The position numbers and the translations under genes were made by a program. 64,000 nucleotides of DNA, taken from positions 164,852 to 228,851 of the forward strand of contig LJCW01000372.1 in NCBI GenBank assembly GCA_001298555.1. Reading direction: 5' to 3'. The notes beneath the pieces were generated by a model, which did no database searches, was not told the origin of the DNA, and worked only from the letters and a program-made list of their open reading frames with translations. This document shows, one piece after another, positions 10,654 through 18,310 of this stretch; position 1 is the first letter of the stretch, and the number at the start of each line of letters is the position of its first letter. Source of the stretch: Actinobacteria bacterium OV450. Lineage in GTDB: Bacteria > Actinomycetota > Actinomycetes > Streptomycetales > Streptomycetaceae.

Positions 10654-11529
10654 ATGGACACCGACCGTCTGCCGGGCTGCTACCGCCACCCGGACCGCGA
10701 CACGGGCATCCGCTGCACGCGCTGCGAGCGCCCCATCTGCCCCGAGTGCATGATCAGCGCCTCCGTCGGCTTCCAGTGCCCCGACTGCGTCCGTGACGGC
10801 TCCGGTACGGGACACCGCCCGGCGGCGAACGTACCGCGCACCGTCGCGGGCGGCGCGGTCGCCGCCGATCCCCACCTCGTCACCAAGATCCTCATCGGGG
10901 TCAACGCGGCGGTGTTCCTGGTGGGACTGCTCGCACCGGCGGTCGTCGTGCAGCTGGAGCTGCTCGGGCGGTACGTCGAATACTTCGGCGGCCCCGTCGA
11001 GGGGGTCTCCACCGGCCAGTTCTACCGGCTCCTGAGCTCGGTGTTCCTGCACGTGGAGTGGTGGCACATCGGGGGAAACATGCTGGCCCTGTGGGTGATC
11101 GGCGGCCCGCTGGAGGCGGCTCTGGGCCGGGTCCGCTACCTCGCCGTGTTCCTGCTGGCGGGTCTGGGCGGAAGCGCCCTCGTCTATCTGCTGACCGCGC
11201 CGAACACACCGACCCTCGGCGCCTCCGGCGCGATCTTCGGCCTGCTCGGCGCCACCGTCGTCCTGGTGCGCCGCCTGCGCTACGAGATGCGGCCGGTGAT
11301 CACCATGGTCGTGCTCATGCTGGTGCTGACCTTCGTGCCCTTCGGCGGCAGCCTGTCCGTGTCCTGGCAGGCCCACATCGGCGGCCTGGTGACCGGTCTG
11401 CTGGTCGGTCTGGGCATGGTGGGACCGGCCGCCGGCAGGAAGCGCGCGCTGGTCCAGTGGGGGACCTGCGCGGCGGTGTTCCTGCTGGCAGCGGCGGTGG
11501 TCATGGTCCGGACGGCCGAACTCACCTGA
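10654..11529 (+). CDS. Rhomboid intramembrane serine protease with N-terminal zinc-binding domain
   Basis: A 291-residue rhomboid protease. Residues 9-45 form a B-box-like zinc module (CYRHPD, CTRCERPICPECM, CPDC). Six or more membrane segments follow. The catalytic serine is S191 in GASGAIFG and the catalytic histidine is H241 in QAHIGGL; the oxyanion-side motif WWHIGGNM is also present. It cleaves membrane proteins within the bilayer; the substrate is unknown. The ATG at 10654 has GAGGGGA upstream. Confidence 0.94.
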   Translation: MDTDRLPGCYRHPDRDTGIRCTRCERPICPECMISASVGFQCPDCVRDGSGTGHRPAANVPRTVAGGAVAADPHLVTKILIGVNAAVFLVGLLAPAVVVQLELLGRYVEYFGGPVEGVSTGQFYRLLSSVFLHVEWWHIGGNMLALWVIGGPLEAALGRVRYLAVFLLAGLGGSALVYLLTAPNTPTLGASGAIFGLLGATVVLVRRLRYEMRPVITMVVLMLVLTFVPFGGSLSVSWQAHIGGLVTGLLVGLGMVGPAAGRKRALVQWGTCAAVFLLAAAVVMVRTAELT

Positions 11530-11556
11530 TCACACCGGCGTCAACACTCCACAGAG

Positions 11557-11608
11557 TTATCCACAGATCTTCTGTCTTTTCCTCAGGTGTGGATGACGCT
11601 GTGGATAA
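11557..11608. promoter_or_regulatory. Pair of inverted DnaA-box-like sequences
   Basis: TTATCCACA at 11557-11565 and its exact reverse complement TGTGGATAA at 11600-11608 lie inside a perfect 12-bp inverted repeat (11555-11566 and 11599-11610). A one-mismatch copy, TGTGGATGA, sits at 11588-11596. They match the classical DnaA box. The region is non-coding, between the convergent rhomboid and crgA genes. Confidence 0.55.
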
Positions 11609-11683
11609 CTCATGGGGAGAGCTTGTCGGACCCGGTTCGGCTGTGCTCTCAGGCGCTCGATCCGGGCCCGGCTCCGGGCCCGG

Positions 11684-11938
11684 CTACTTCCACTGCGTGG
11701 ACACGCCGAAGCCCGCCGCGATGAAGCCGAATCCGACCACGATGTTCCAGTTGCCCAGCGCCTCGATCGGCAGCTGGGTCTCGGTCACGTAGAAGACGAC
11801 GATCCACGCGAGACCGATCAGGAAGAACGCCAGCATGACCGGGGCGACCCAGCCGCGGCTCCCCAGCCTGATCTGCTGCGCCTGCTTCGCCGGCGGCGGC
11901 GTGTAGTCGTCCTTCTTGCGGATACGTGACTTCGGCAC
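11684..11938 (-). CDS. crgA: Cell division protein CrgA
   Basis: An 84-residue membrane protein with a basic N-terminus (MPKSRIRKKDDYTPPP) and two membrane helices (about residues 33-52 and 62-80) separated by a short turn (LPIEALGNWN). This is the CrgA/UPF0233 family, which regulates FtsZ-ring and septum formation in sporulating actinomycetes and recruits peptidoglycan machinery in mycobacteria. Length and gene position are typical. Confidence 0.96.
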   Translation of the reverse strand: MPKSRIRKKDDYTPPPAKQAQQIRLGSRGWVAPVMLAFFLIGLAWIVVFYVTETQLPIEALGNWNIVVGFGFIAAGFGVSTQWK

Positions 11939-12029
11939 GAGGGGCTCTCCTGTCGATGCGCTGGGGACCTTGCCTGCCCCGGGCGTCCGTTAGCGTAGTG
12001 GACCTGTGGCGTTGAAGGAGAAGGGTACG

Positions 12030-12818
12030 TTGAGCAATTCCGACGACTCCTCCGCGGGTCCCCGTCGCCGGGCCAGAGCGGTCCGGCTCCTGACGGCCGC
12101 CGTTTTCGCCCTGGCCGGCCTCATCTTCGTCACCAGTTTCAACACCTCCAAGGGTACGAACATCCGGACGGACGCCTCGCTCCTCAAGCTGTCCGACCTG
12201 ATCCACGAGCGCAGCCAGAACAACGCGCTGCTCGAACAGAGCACCGCCGCCGTCCGCGGCCGGGTGGACGCCCTCGCCGAGCGCGACGACGGCAGCACCA
12301 AGGCCGAGGACGCCAAGCTGGCCGCCCTGCGGGTCGCCTCCGGCACCGAGCCGCTGTCCGGCAAGGGTCTCACCGTCACGCTGAACGACGCCCCGCCGAA
12401 CGCCACCGCCCGCATCCCCAACGTGCCCGAGCCGCAGCCCAACGACCTGGTGATCCACCAGCAGGACCTCCAGGCCGTGGTGAACGCCCTGTGGCGGGGC
12501 GGCGCCCAGGGCATCCAGGTCATGGACCAGCGGCTGATCTCCACCAGCGCCGTGCGCTGCGTCGGCAACACGCTGATCCTCCAGGGGCGCGTCTACTCGC
12601 CCCCGTACAAGGTGTCGGCGGTCGGCGACCCCGCCGCGCTGCGCAAGGCGCTCGCCGCCTCCCCGGCCCTGCAGAACTACCAGCTGTACGTGACGGCGTA
12701 CGGGCTCGGCTGGAAAGTGGACGAGCACAGGGAGCTGACACTCCCCGGCTACTCCGGCACAGTGGACCTCCACTATGCGAAGCCGCTGGATGCCACCTCC
12801 GCGACCAGTACGCCGTGA
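12030..12818 (+). CDS. DUF881 domain membrane-anchored protein
   Basis: A 262-residue protein with one N-terminal membrane helix (about residues 20-38, LLTAAVFALAGLIFV). A coiled segment with SDLIHERSQNNALLEQ follows, then the DUF881 extracytoplasmic domain, including QDLQAVVNALWRGGAQGI. The family sits beside crgA and sortase genes across actinobacteria and is suspected to act in cell division or wall assembly. The preferred start is TTG 12030, behind GGAG with nine-base spacing. GTG 12006, a possible leaderless start after TAGCGT, would add eight residues. Confidence 0.88.
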   Translation: MSNSDDSSAGPRRRARAVRLLTAAVFALAGLIFVTSFNTSKGTNIRTDASLLKLSDLIHERSQNNALLEQSTAAVRGRVDALAERDDGSTKAEDAKLAALRVASGTEPLSGKGLTVTLNDAPPNATARIPNVPEPQPNDLVIHQQDLQAVVNALWRGGAQGIQVMDQRLISTSAVRCVGNTLILQGRVYSPPYKVSAVGDPAALRKALAASPALQNYQLYVTAYGLGWKVDEHRELTLPGYSGTVDLHYAKPLDATSATSTP

Positions 12819-13545
12819 CGTCGTACTGCGCCTGGTGGTGCGGACGTTCAGCGAGGTCTGCCTGACGGCGGGCACGCTGATCGTCCTGTTCGTCGCGTAC
12901 GTGCTGCTGTGGACCGGGGTCGAGGCCGACCGGGCCATGGGCGGGGAGATGGCCCGCATGCGCGACCGCTGGGCCGCGGCACCGGCCGCCGCGCCCTCCA
13001 CCGCACCCCCGGGCGGGCCGGCCGCCGCGCCGCAGCCGGGCCCCGCACCGACGGAGCGGGGGGAGGCCGCGTACCCGCCGGGCCGGGCCTTCGCCGAGAT
13101 GTACGTCCCGCGCTTCGGCCCGGACTGGAACAAGCCGGTCCTGGAGGGCACCGGCACGGAGCTGCTCAAGAGGGGCCTCGGCCACTACCCCGGCACGGCC
13201 CGCCCCGGCGCCACCGGGAACTTCTCGGTGGCCGGCCACCGGCGGACGTACGGCGACCCCTTCAAGGACTTCCCCGAGCTGCGCCCCGGCGACGCCGTGA
13301 TCCTCAAGGACGCGACCACCTGGTACACGTACACGGTCCGGGGCGGGCCGCTGCGGACCGTTCCCACCGACGTGGGGGTGGTCGACCCCGTGCCGCACGG
13401 GTCGCCGTTCACCGCACCCGGCCGGTACCTGACGCTGACGACCTGCGATCCGGAGTGGGGCCACAGCCACCGGCTGGTCGTGTGGGCGGAGCTGACCGGG
13501 ACCCGGACGGTCGCGCAGGGCCGGCCGGAGGGTTTGCCGAGCTGA
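12775..13545 (+). CDS. Class E sortase (first of three)
   Basis: A 256-residue sortase with an N-terminal membrane anchor (residues 27-50) and a Pro/Ala linker. The catalytic triad is H155 (AGHRRTYG), C224 (TLTTCDPE) and R233 (SHRLVVWA). Class E enzymes anchor LAxTG-type surface proteins such as chaplins to peptidoglycan in Streptomyces. The gene overlaps the end of the DUF881 gene by 44 bp. ATG 12790 is an alternative start. Confidence 0.9.
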   Translation: MRSRWMPPPRPVRRDVVLRLVVRTFSEVCLTAGTLIVLFVAYVLLWTGVEADRAMGGEMARMRDRWAAAPAAAPSTAPPGGPAAAPQPGPAPTERGEAAYPPGRAFAEMYVPRFGPDWNKPVLEGTGTELLKRGLGHYPGTARPGATGNFSVAGHRRTYGDPFKDFPELRPGDAVILKDATTWYTYTVRGGPLRTVPTDVGVVDPVPHGSPFTAPGRYLTLTTCDPEWGHSHRLVVWAELTGTRTVAQGRPEGLPS

Positions 13546-13636
13546 CCCACCCGTCACGGCCGGTGGCTTTAGTCTGTTCGCGTACCGCCCCCGCGGTGCG
13601 TGGGTCGATCGTGGACGGACAAAGGAAGCAGACGGC

Positions 13637-13813
13637 ATGTACGGCTGGATCTGGCGGCATCTGCCGGGCAACGCGTGGGTGCGCGCGCTGATCTCTCTCG
13701 TACTGGTCCTCGCAGTGGTCTTCGTGCTGTTCCAGTACGTCTTCCCGTGGGCCGAGCCGCTCCTCCCGTTCAACGACGTGACGGTGGACGAGGGATCGGG
13801 AGCCACTCCGTGA
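13637..13813 (+). CDS. Small single-pass membrane protein
   Basis: A 58-residue protein starting at ATG 13637, behind AAAGGAAG. One membrane helix covers residues 18-38 (ALISLVLVLAVVFVLFQY), with a short acidic C-terminal tail. Its stop overlaps the amidotransferase start (GTGA at 13810-13813), so the two are translationally coupled. The function is unknown; placement between a sortase gene and trpG suggests a wall or envelope context. Confidence 0.8.
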   Translation: MYGWIWRHLPGNAWVRALISLVLVLAVVFVLFQYVFPWAEPLLPFNDVTVDEGSGATP

Positions 13814-14448
13814 GCGCGCGCATTCTGGTTGTCGACAACTACGACAGCTTTGTCTTCAACCTGGTCCAGTACCTGTACCAGCTCGGCGCCGAGTGCGAGG
13901 TGCTGCGCAACGACGAGGTCGAACTCGCCCACGCGCAGGACGGGTTCGACGGCGTACTGCTGTCACCGGGACCCGGTACCCCGGAGCAGGCCGGCGTCTG
14001 CATCGACATGGTCCGCCACTGCGCCGACACCGGGGTCCCGGTCTTCGGCGTGTGCCTGGGCATGCAGTCCATGGCCGTGGCGTACGGCGGCGTCGTCGAC
14101 CGGGCGCCCGAGCTGCTGCACGGGAAGACCTCGCCGGTCGTGCACGAGGGCCTCGGGGTCTTCGCGGGCCTGCCGTCGCCGTTCACCGCGACCCGCTACC
14201 ACTCGCTCGCGGCCGAGCCGCAGAACCTGCCGGACGTGCTGGAGGTCACCGCGCGCACCGAGGACGGGATCATCATGGGGCTGCGGCACCGGGAGCACGA
14301 CGTCGAGGGTGTGCAGTTCCACCCCGAGTCGGTGCTGACCGAACACGGCCACCGGATGCTCGCGAACTGGCTGGTGCGCTGCGGGGACGCGGGGGCCGTC
14401 GGGCGCTCGGTGGGGCTGGCCCCGGTGGTGGGCAAGGCCGTCGCGTGA
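13810..14448 (+). CDS. trpG: Glutamine amidotransferase, anthranilate/aminodeoxychorismate synthase component II
   Basis: A 212-residue class I glutamine amidotransferase. The N-terminus ARILVVDNYDSFVFN and the sequence LLSPGPGTP are typical of TrpG/PabA. The nucleophile is C82 in GVCLGMQSMAVAYGG, and the His/Glu pair is in GVQFHPESVLTEHG. It supplies ammonia to a chorismate-binding partner not present in the window, so tryptophan versus folate assignment cannot be decided. The GTG at 13810 overlaps the upstream stop, and its own stop overlaps the next sortase start. Confidence 0.93.
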   Translation: MSARILVVDNYDSFVFNLVQYLYQLGAECEVLRNDEVELAHAQDGFDGVLLSPGPGTPEQAGVCIDMVRHCADTGVPVFGVCLGMQSMAVAYGGVVDRAPELLHGKTSPVVHEGLGVFAGLPSPFTATRYHSLAAEPQNLPDVLEVTARTEDGIIMGLRHREHDVEGVQFHPESVLTEHGHRMLANWLVRCGDAGAVGRSVGLAPVVGKAVA

Positions 14449-15257
14449 CCGCGGTCGCGCCGTCCGCGCCCACGGAGGGCCGGGCCGCGCGCCGCAGGGC
14501 AGCGCAGGAGGCCGCGAAGCGCCCGCGGAGGCGGGGCGGCCGCCGCCGTCGCCGGCGGCGGCCCGCGTCGGGAGGTCCGGTGGTCGTCGCGAGCCGGCTC
14601 GCCGGGGAGCTGTTCATCACGCTGGGCGTGGTGATGCTGCTGTTCGTCGCCTACCAGCTCTGGTACACGAACGTACTGGCGGAGCGGACGGCGAACGGGG
14701 CCGCGGGATCGCTGCGGCAGGGCTGGGAGCGCGGCGGCGGCGCCGCCGCCCCGCCCGTCTCGGCGTTCGAGCCGGGGCAGGGCTTCGCGATCCTCCACAT
14801 CCCGAAGCTGGACGTGAAGGTCCCGGTGGCGGAGGGGATCAGCAAGCCGAAGGTGCTCGACAAGGGGATGGTCGGGCACTACGGGGACGGCGCCCTGAAG
14901 ACGGCGATGCCGGCCGACAAGCAGGGCAACTTCGCGCTGGCGGGCCACCGCAACACCCATGGCGAACCGTTCCGCTACATCAACCGGCTGGCGCCCGGGG
15001 ATCCCGTCGTGGTCGAGACGCAGGACGCGTACTACACGTACGAGATCACCTCGTCGCTGGCGCAGACGCCGCCCACGAACGTGTCGGTGATCAAGCCGGT
15101 GCCGGAGGGCTCGGGCTTCACCGCCCCCGGCCGGTACATCACGCTGACGACCTGCACCCCGGAGTTCACGAGCACCTACCGGATGATCGTATGGGGCAGG
15201 ATGACCGACGAACGCCCCCGCAGCCAGGGTGCTCCGCCCGCGCTGACCAGCCCGTAA
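14445..15257 (+). CDS. Class E sortase (second of three)
   Basis: A 270-residue sortase. A highly basic N-terminus (Arg-rich, residues 15-45) precedes a membrane helix near residues 48-70. The triad is H168 (AGHRNTHG), C237 (TLTTCTPE) and R246 (TYRMIVWG). The start GTG 14445 overlaps the trpG stop as GTGA. It is closely related in sequence to the neighbouring sortase at 15271. Confidence 0.93.
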   Translation: MTAVAPSAPTEGRAARRRAAQEAAKRPRRRGGRRRRRRRPASGGPVVVASRLAGELFITLGVVMLLFVAYQLWYTNVLAERTANGAAGSLRQGWERGGGAAAPPVSAFEPGQGFAILHIPKLDVKVPVAEGISKPKVLDKGMVGHYGDGALKTAMPADKQGNFALAGHRNTHGEPFRYINRLAPGDPVVVETQDAYYTYEITSSLAQTPPTNVSVIKPVPEGSGFTAPGRYITLTTCTPEFTSTYRMIVWGRMTDERPRSQGAPPALTSP

Positions 15258-15270
15258 GGACGAACAAGCA

Positions 15271-15990
15271 GTGTCACGTGCCGCGCCGTCGCCCCAGAGC
15301 CGCAGTGTGCTCGCCGGGTTCCTGAGCCTGCTGGGCGAGTTCCTGATCACCGTGGGCCTGGTCATGGGCCTGTTCGTCGCGTATTCGCTGTGGTGGACGA
15401 ACGTGCTCGCGGACCGGCAGGCGTCGGCGCGCGGCGACGAGGTCCGCCGGCAGTGGCAGACCGCCGCCCCGGGCACGAGTGCGCCCGAGGCGCCGGGGGC
15501 GCTGGACACCCAGGACGGAATCGGGTTCCTGCACGTGCCGGCGATGAGGAACGGCGAGGTCCTCGTCAAGAGGGGCACGGCGCCGGACGTCCTCAACGAC
15601 GGTGTCGCCGGGTACTACACGGACCCGGTGAAGGCGGCCCTGCCGTGGGAGGCCTCGGGGAACTTCTCCCTGGCGGCGCACCGGGACGGGCACGGCGCGA
15701 AGTTCCACGACATCGACAAGGTGAAGAACGGCGACGCGGTCGTCTTCGAGACCCGCGACACCTGGTACGTCTACAAGGTGTTCGCGGAGCTGCGCCAGAC
15801 GTCGAAGTACAACGTGGACGTGATCTCCGCGGTCCCGAAGGAGTCCGGACGGACCGCGCCGGGCCGCTTCATCACGCTCACGACCTGCACGCCGGTGTAC
15901 ACCTCGAAGTTCCGGTACGTCGTGTGGGGCGAGCTGGTGCGCACGGAGAAGGTGGACGCGAAGCGCACGCCGCCGGTCGAGCTGCGCTGA
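15271..15990 (+). CDS. Class E sortase (third of three)
   Basis: A 239-residue sortase with an N-terminal membrane helix (residues 15-38). The triad is H137 (AAHRDGHG), C206 (TLTTCTPV) and R215 (KFRYVVWG). The GTG at 15271 follows AAGGA with a 10-bp gap, 13 bp after the previous sortase. Three sortases in a row, with only trpG and a micropeptide gene between, suggest local duplication. Confidence 0.93.
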   Translation: MSRAAPSPQSRSVLAGFLSLLGEFLITVGLVMGLFVAYSLWWTNVLADRQASARGDEVRRQWQTAAPGTSAPEAPGALDTQDGIGFLHVPAMRNGEVLVKRGTAPDVLNDGVAGYYTDPVKAALPWEASGNFSLAAHRDGHGAKFHDIDKVKNGDAVVFETRDTWYVYKVFAELRQTSKYNVDVISAVPKESGRTAPGRFITLTTCTPVYTSKFRYVVWGELVRTEKVDAKRTPPVELR

Positions 15991-15998
15991 GCCGCAGA

Positions 15999-16038
15999 AA
16001 GCCCCTGTGGGCGGCCTCAGAGCCGCCCACAGGGGCTT
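15999..16038. terminator. Bidirectional terminator between sortase and pknB
   Basis: A 17-bp perfect inverted repeat (15999-16015 with 16022-16038), AAGCCCCTGTGGGCGGC and its complement, with a 6-nt loop. It lies between convergent transcription units. Confidence 0.9.
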
Positions 16039-16070
16039 GTGCGTGCCTCCGGGGACCCGGAGGCCGCCGG

Positions 16071-18095
16071 CTAGCGGCGGCCGCCTGTCAGGCCGTCGAA
16101 GATCCCTCCGCCGTTGTTGCCGCCGTCCTGCTGGCCGGCGACCGTCGTGACGTTGATGACCCGGCCCGCTTCCACGGGGGTGCCCGCCGGCGGGTCGGTG
16201 ACCATGACGATCGCCCTGTCGTCGGTCGGCCCCGCGATGACCTGGAGGTTCAGGCCCCGGCTCGCGAGGTCGGCCCTGGCCTGGGCGACGGTCTTGGTGA
16301 TCAGCTGCGGGACCTGGGTCTGCGCTCCGGCCTTGGCGATCTGGATGTTGACCGTCGTGCCCACGGCGAGCTGCTCGCCCGGCTGGTACTGCTGCTGGAC
16401 GACAGTCTTCGGCGGGGCGCCGGGGGAGTCGACCTCCGTGGTGCTGCCGAGCTTGAGCTTGGCGTCGGTGAGCGCCTTGACGGCCGCTTCCCGGGTTTTG
16501 CCGAGGAGGTCCGGCATATCGGACTTCGCCTGCTCCTTGGCGACCGTCAGCGTCACGGTCGAGCCCTTCTGGGCGGTGCCGCTCTTCGGGTCCTGGTCCA
16601 GGACGGTGCCGACGGCCCGGTCGGACTCCTGGGGCTTCCTCTCAACGGCGAAGCCCTTGTCCTTGAGCAGCTTCTCCGCGTCCTCGAACTTGAGGTTGAG
16701 GACGTTGGGCACCGGCAGGTTCGGGGCGCCCGAGGAGACCTTGACCGTGACCGTCGAGCCCTTGTCGACCTTGGTGTCCGGTGCCGGGTTCTGCGAGCAG
16801 ATGCTGCCCTTGGGCTGGTTGTCGCAGGGCTCGTCGGCTTCCTTCGCGACCTTGAGGCCGACGTTGTCGCCGGTCTTCTGGGCCTGCTCGAAGGTCTGGC
16901 CGATGAGCTTGGGCACGTTGGGCCGGTTGTCGGCGCCGCCGCTGAACAGGGAGCGGCCGATGAGGATGGCCCCGACCAGGACGAGGACGCCCGCGGTCAC
17001 CAGCAGGATCGTCGAGGCCCGGCTCTTCTTCTGCGGCCGGCGGCCGTGGCCGCCCTGGTCGTAGCCGCCCTGGCCCTGGTCCCCGTAGCCGTACCCGCCG
17101 TCGCCGGGGGGCATCGGCGGCATCATCGACGTCTGCCCGGCGTCGGTGGCGCGCAGGGCGGTGGTGGGCTGGTCGTAGCCCTGCGGGCCGTAGCCGCCCG
17201 CCTGGTCGGGGTAGCCGTAGCCGGGGGCGCCCATGGCGACCGCGGCGGCGACGGGCTGGCCGTCGAGGCAGGCCTCGATGTCGGCGCGCATCTCGTCGGC
17301 GGACTGGTAGCGGTAGTCGGGGTCCTTGACCAGTGCCTTCAGGACGATGGCGTCCATCTCGGGCGTGATCTCGGGGTCGAAGTTCGACGGAGGCTGCGGT
17401 TCCTCCCGTACGTGCTGGTACGCGACCGCGACCGGGGAGTCGCCGATGAACGGCGGCCGGACGCTGAGCAGCTCGTACAGCAGGCAGCCCGCGGAGTAGA
17501 GGTCGGAACGCGCATCGACCTGCTCGCCCTTGGCCTGCTCCGGGGAGAGGTACTGGGCGGTGCCGATGACGGCCGCGGTCTGCGTCATGGTCATGCCGGA
17601 GTCGCCCATGGCGCGGGCGATGCCGAAGTCCATGACCTTGACCTGGCCCGTGCGGGTGAGCATGACGTTGGCGGGCTTGATGTCACGGTGCACGATGCCG
17701 GCGCGGTGCGAGTATTCGAGGGCCTGGAGGATACCGATGGTCATTTCCAGGGTGCGCTCGGGCAGCAGCTTGCGGCCGGAGTGCAGGAGCTCGCGCAGGG
17801 TGGAGCCGTCGACGTACTCCATCACGATGTACGGGATGGAGATGTTGTCGACGTAGTCCTCGCCGGTGTCGTAGACCGCGACGATCGCCGGGTGGTTGAG
17901 CGACGCGGCCGACTGGGCCTCGCGCCGGAACCGGGCCTGGAAGGACGGGTCGCGGGCGAGGTCGGCGCGCAGGGTCTTGACGGCGACGGTACGGCCGAGC
18001 CGGGTGTCGTGGGCGAGGTAGACCTCGGCCATGCCACCGCGGCCGAGCACGTGGCTCAGCTCGTACCGGCCGCCGAGGCGACGCGGCTCTTCCAT
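16071..18095 (-). CDS. pknB: PASTA-domain Ser/Thr protein kinase PknB
   Basis: A 674-residue transmembrane kinase. The kinase domain is at residues 10-275: glycine loop LGRGGMAEVY, K40, catalytic D138 in HRDIKPAN, DFG at 156, activation-loop end GTAQYLSPEQ. A Gly/Tyr/Gln-rich juxtamembrane segment and one membrane helix near residue 350 follow. Four PASTA repeats form the extracytoplasmic part and should sense muropeptides or lipid II. It ends the fhaA-to-pknB operon and should be opposed by PstP. The ATG at 18095 gives the family length; an upstream in-frame extension of 23 codons is unlikely. Confidence 0.96.
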   Translation of the reverse strand: MEEPRRLGGRYELSHVLGRGGMAEVYLAHDTRLGRTVAVKTLRADLARDPSFQARFRREAQSAASLNHPAIVAVYDTGEDYVDNISIPYIVMEYVDGSTLRELLHSGRKLLPERTLEMTIGILQALEYSHRAGIVHRDIKPANVMLTRTGQVKVMDFGIARAMGDSGMTMTQTAAVIGTAQYLSPEQAKGEQVDARSDLYSAGCLLYELLSVRPPFIGDSPVAVAYQHVREEPQPPSNFDPEITPEMDAIVLKALVKDPDYRYQSADEMRADIEACLDGQPVAAAVAMGAPGYGYPDQAGGYGPQGYDQPTTALRATDAGQTSMMPPMPPGDGGYGYGDQGQGGYDQGGHGRRPQKKSRASTILLVTAGVLVLVGAILIGRSLFSGGADNRPNVPKLIGQTFEQAQKTGDNVGLKVAKEADEPCDNQPKGSICSQNPAPDTKVDKGSTVTVKVSSGAPNLPVPNVLNLKFEDAEKLLKDKGFAVERKPQESDRAVGTVLDQDPKSGTAQKGSTVTLTVAKEQAKSDMPDLLGKTREAAVKALTDAKLKLGSTTEVDSPGAPPKTVVQQQYQPGEQLAVGTTVNIQIAKAGAQTQVPQLITKTVAQARADLASRGLNLQVIAGPTDDRAIVMVTDPPAGTPVEAGRVINVTTVAGQQDGGNNGGGIFDGLTGGRR

Positions 18096-18310
18096 AACGT
18101 TGCAGCCCTCTCCGTCAGTCCCGACCGCACCCGTGTGTGGTCCGGCGGTGTGCTGTTCGCGCAAAGGCTACCGGCCGATCGTCGGTGATCGGTTCGTGAC
18201 CACAGGCTGATACCGGACCGGTACCGTACGCTCGGATCCGGGCGAGAACAGTGATGTGGATCACGCCAGTTCGGCTCCTGCGCCCCTGTGGGCCCCTGCG
18301 TGTTGTCCCG
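18096..18310 (-). promoter_or_regulatory. 215-bp gap upstream of pknB
   Basis: A non-coding stretch between the end of pbpA and the start of pknB on the same strand. It is much longer than the other gaps in this operon, so pknB may have its own promoter. I could not identify convincing -10/-35 boxes or a hairpin. Confidence 0.35.
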
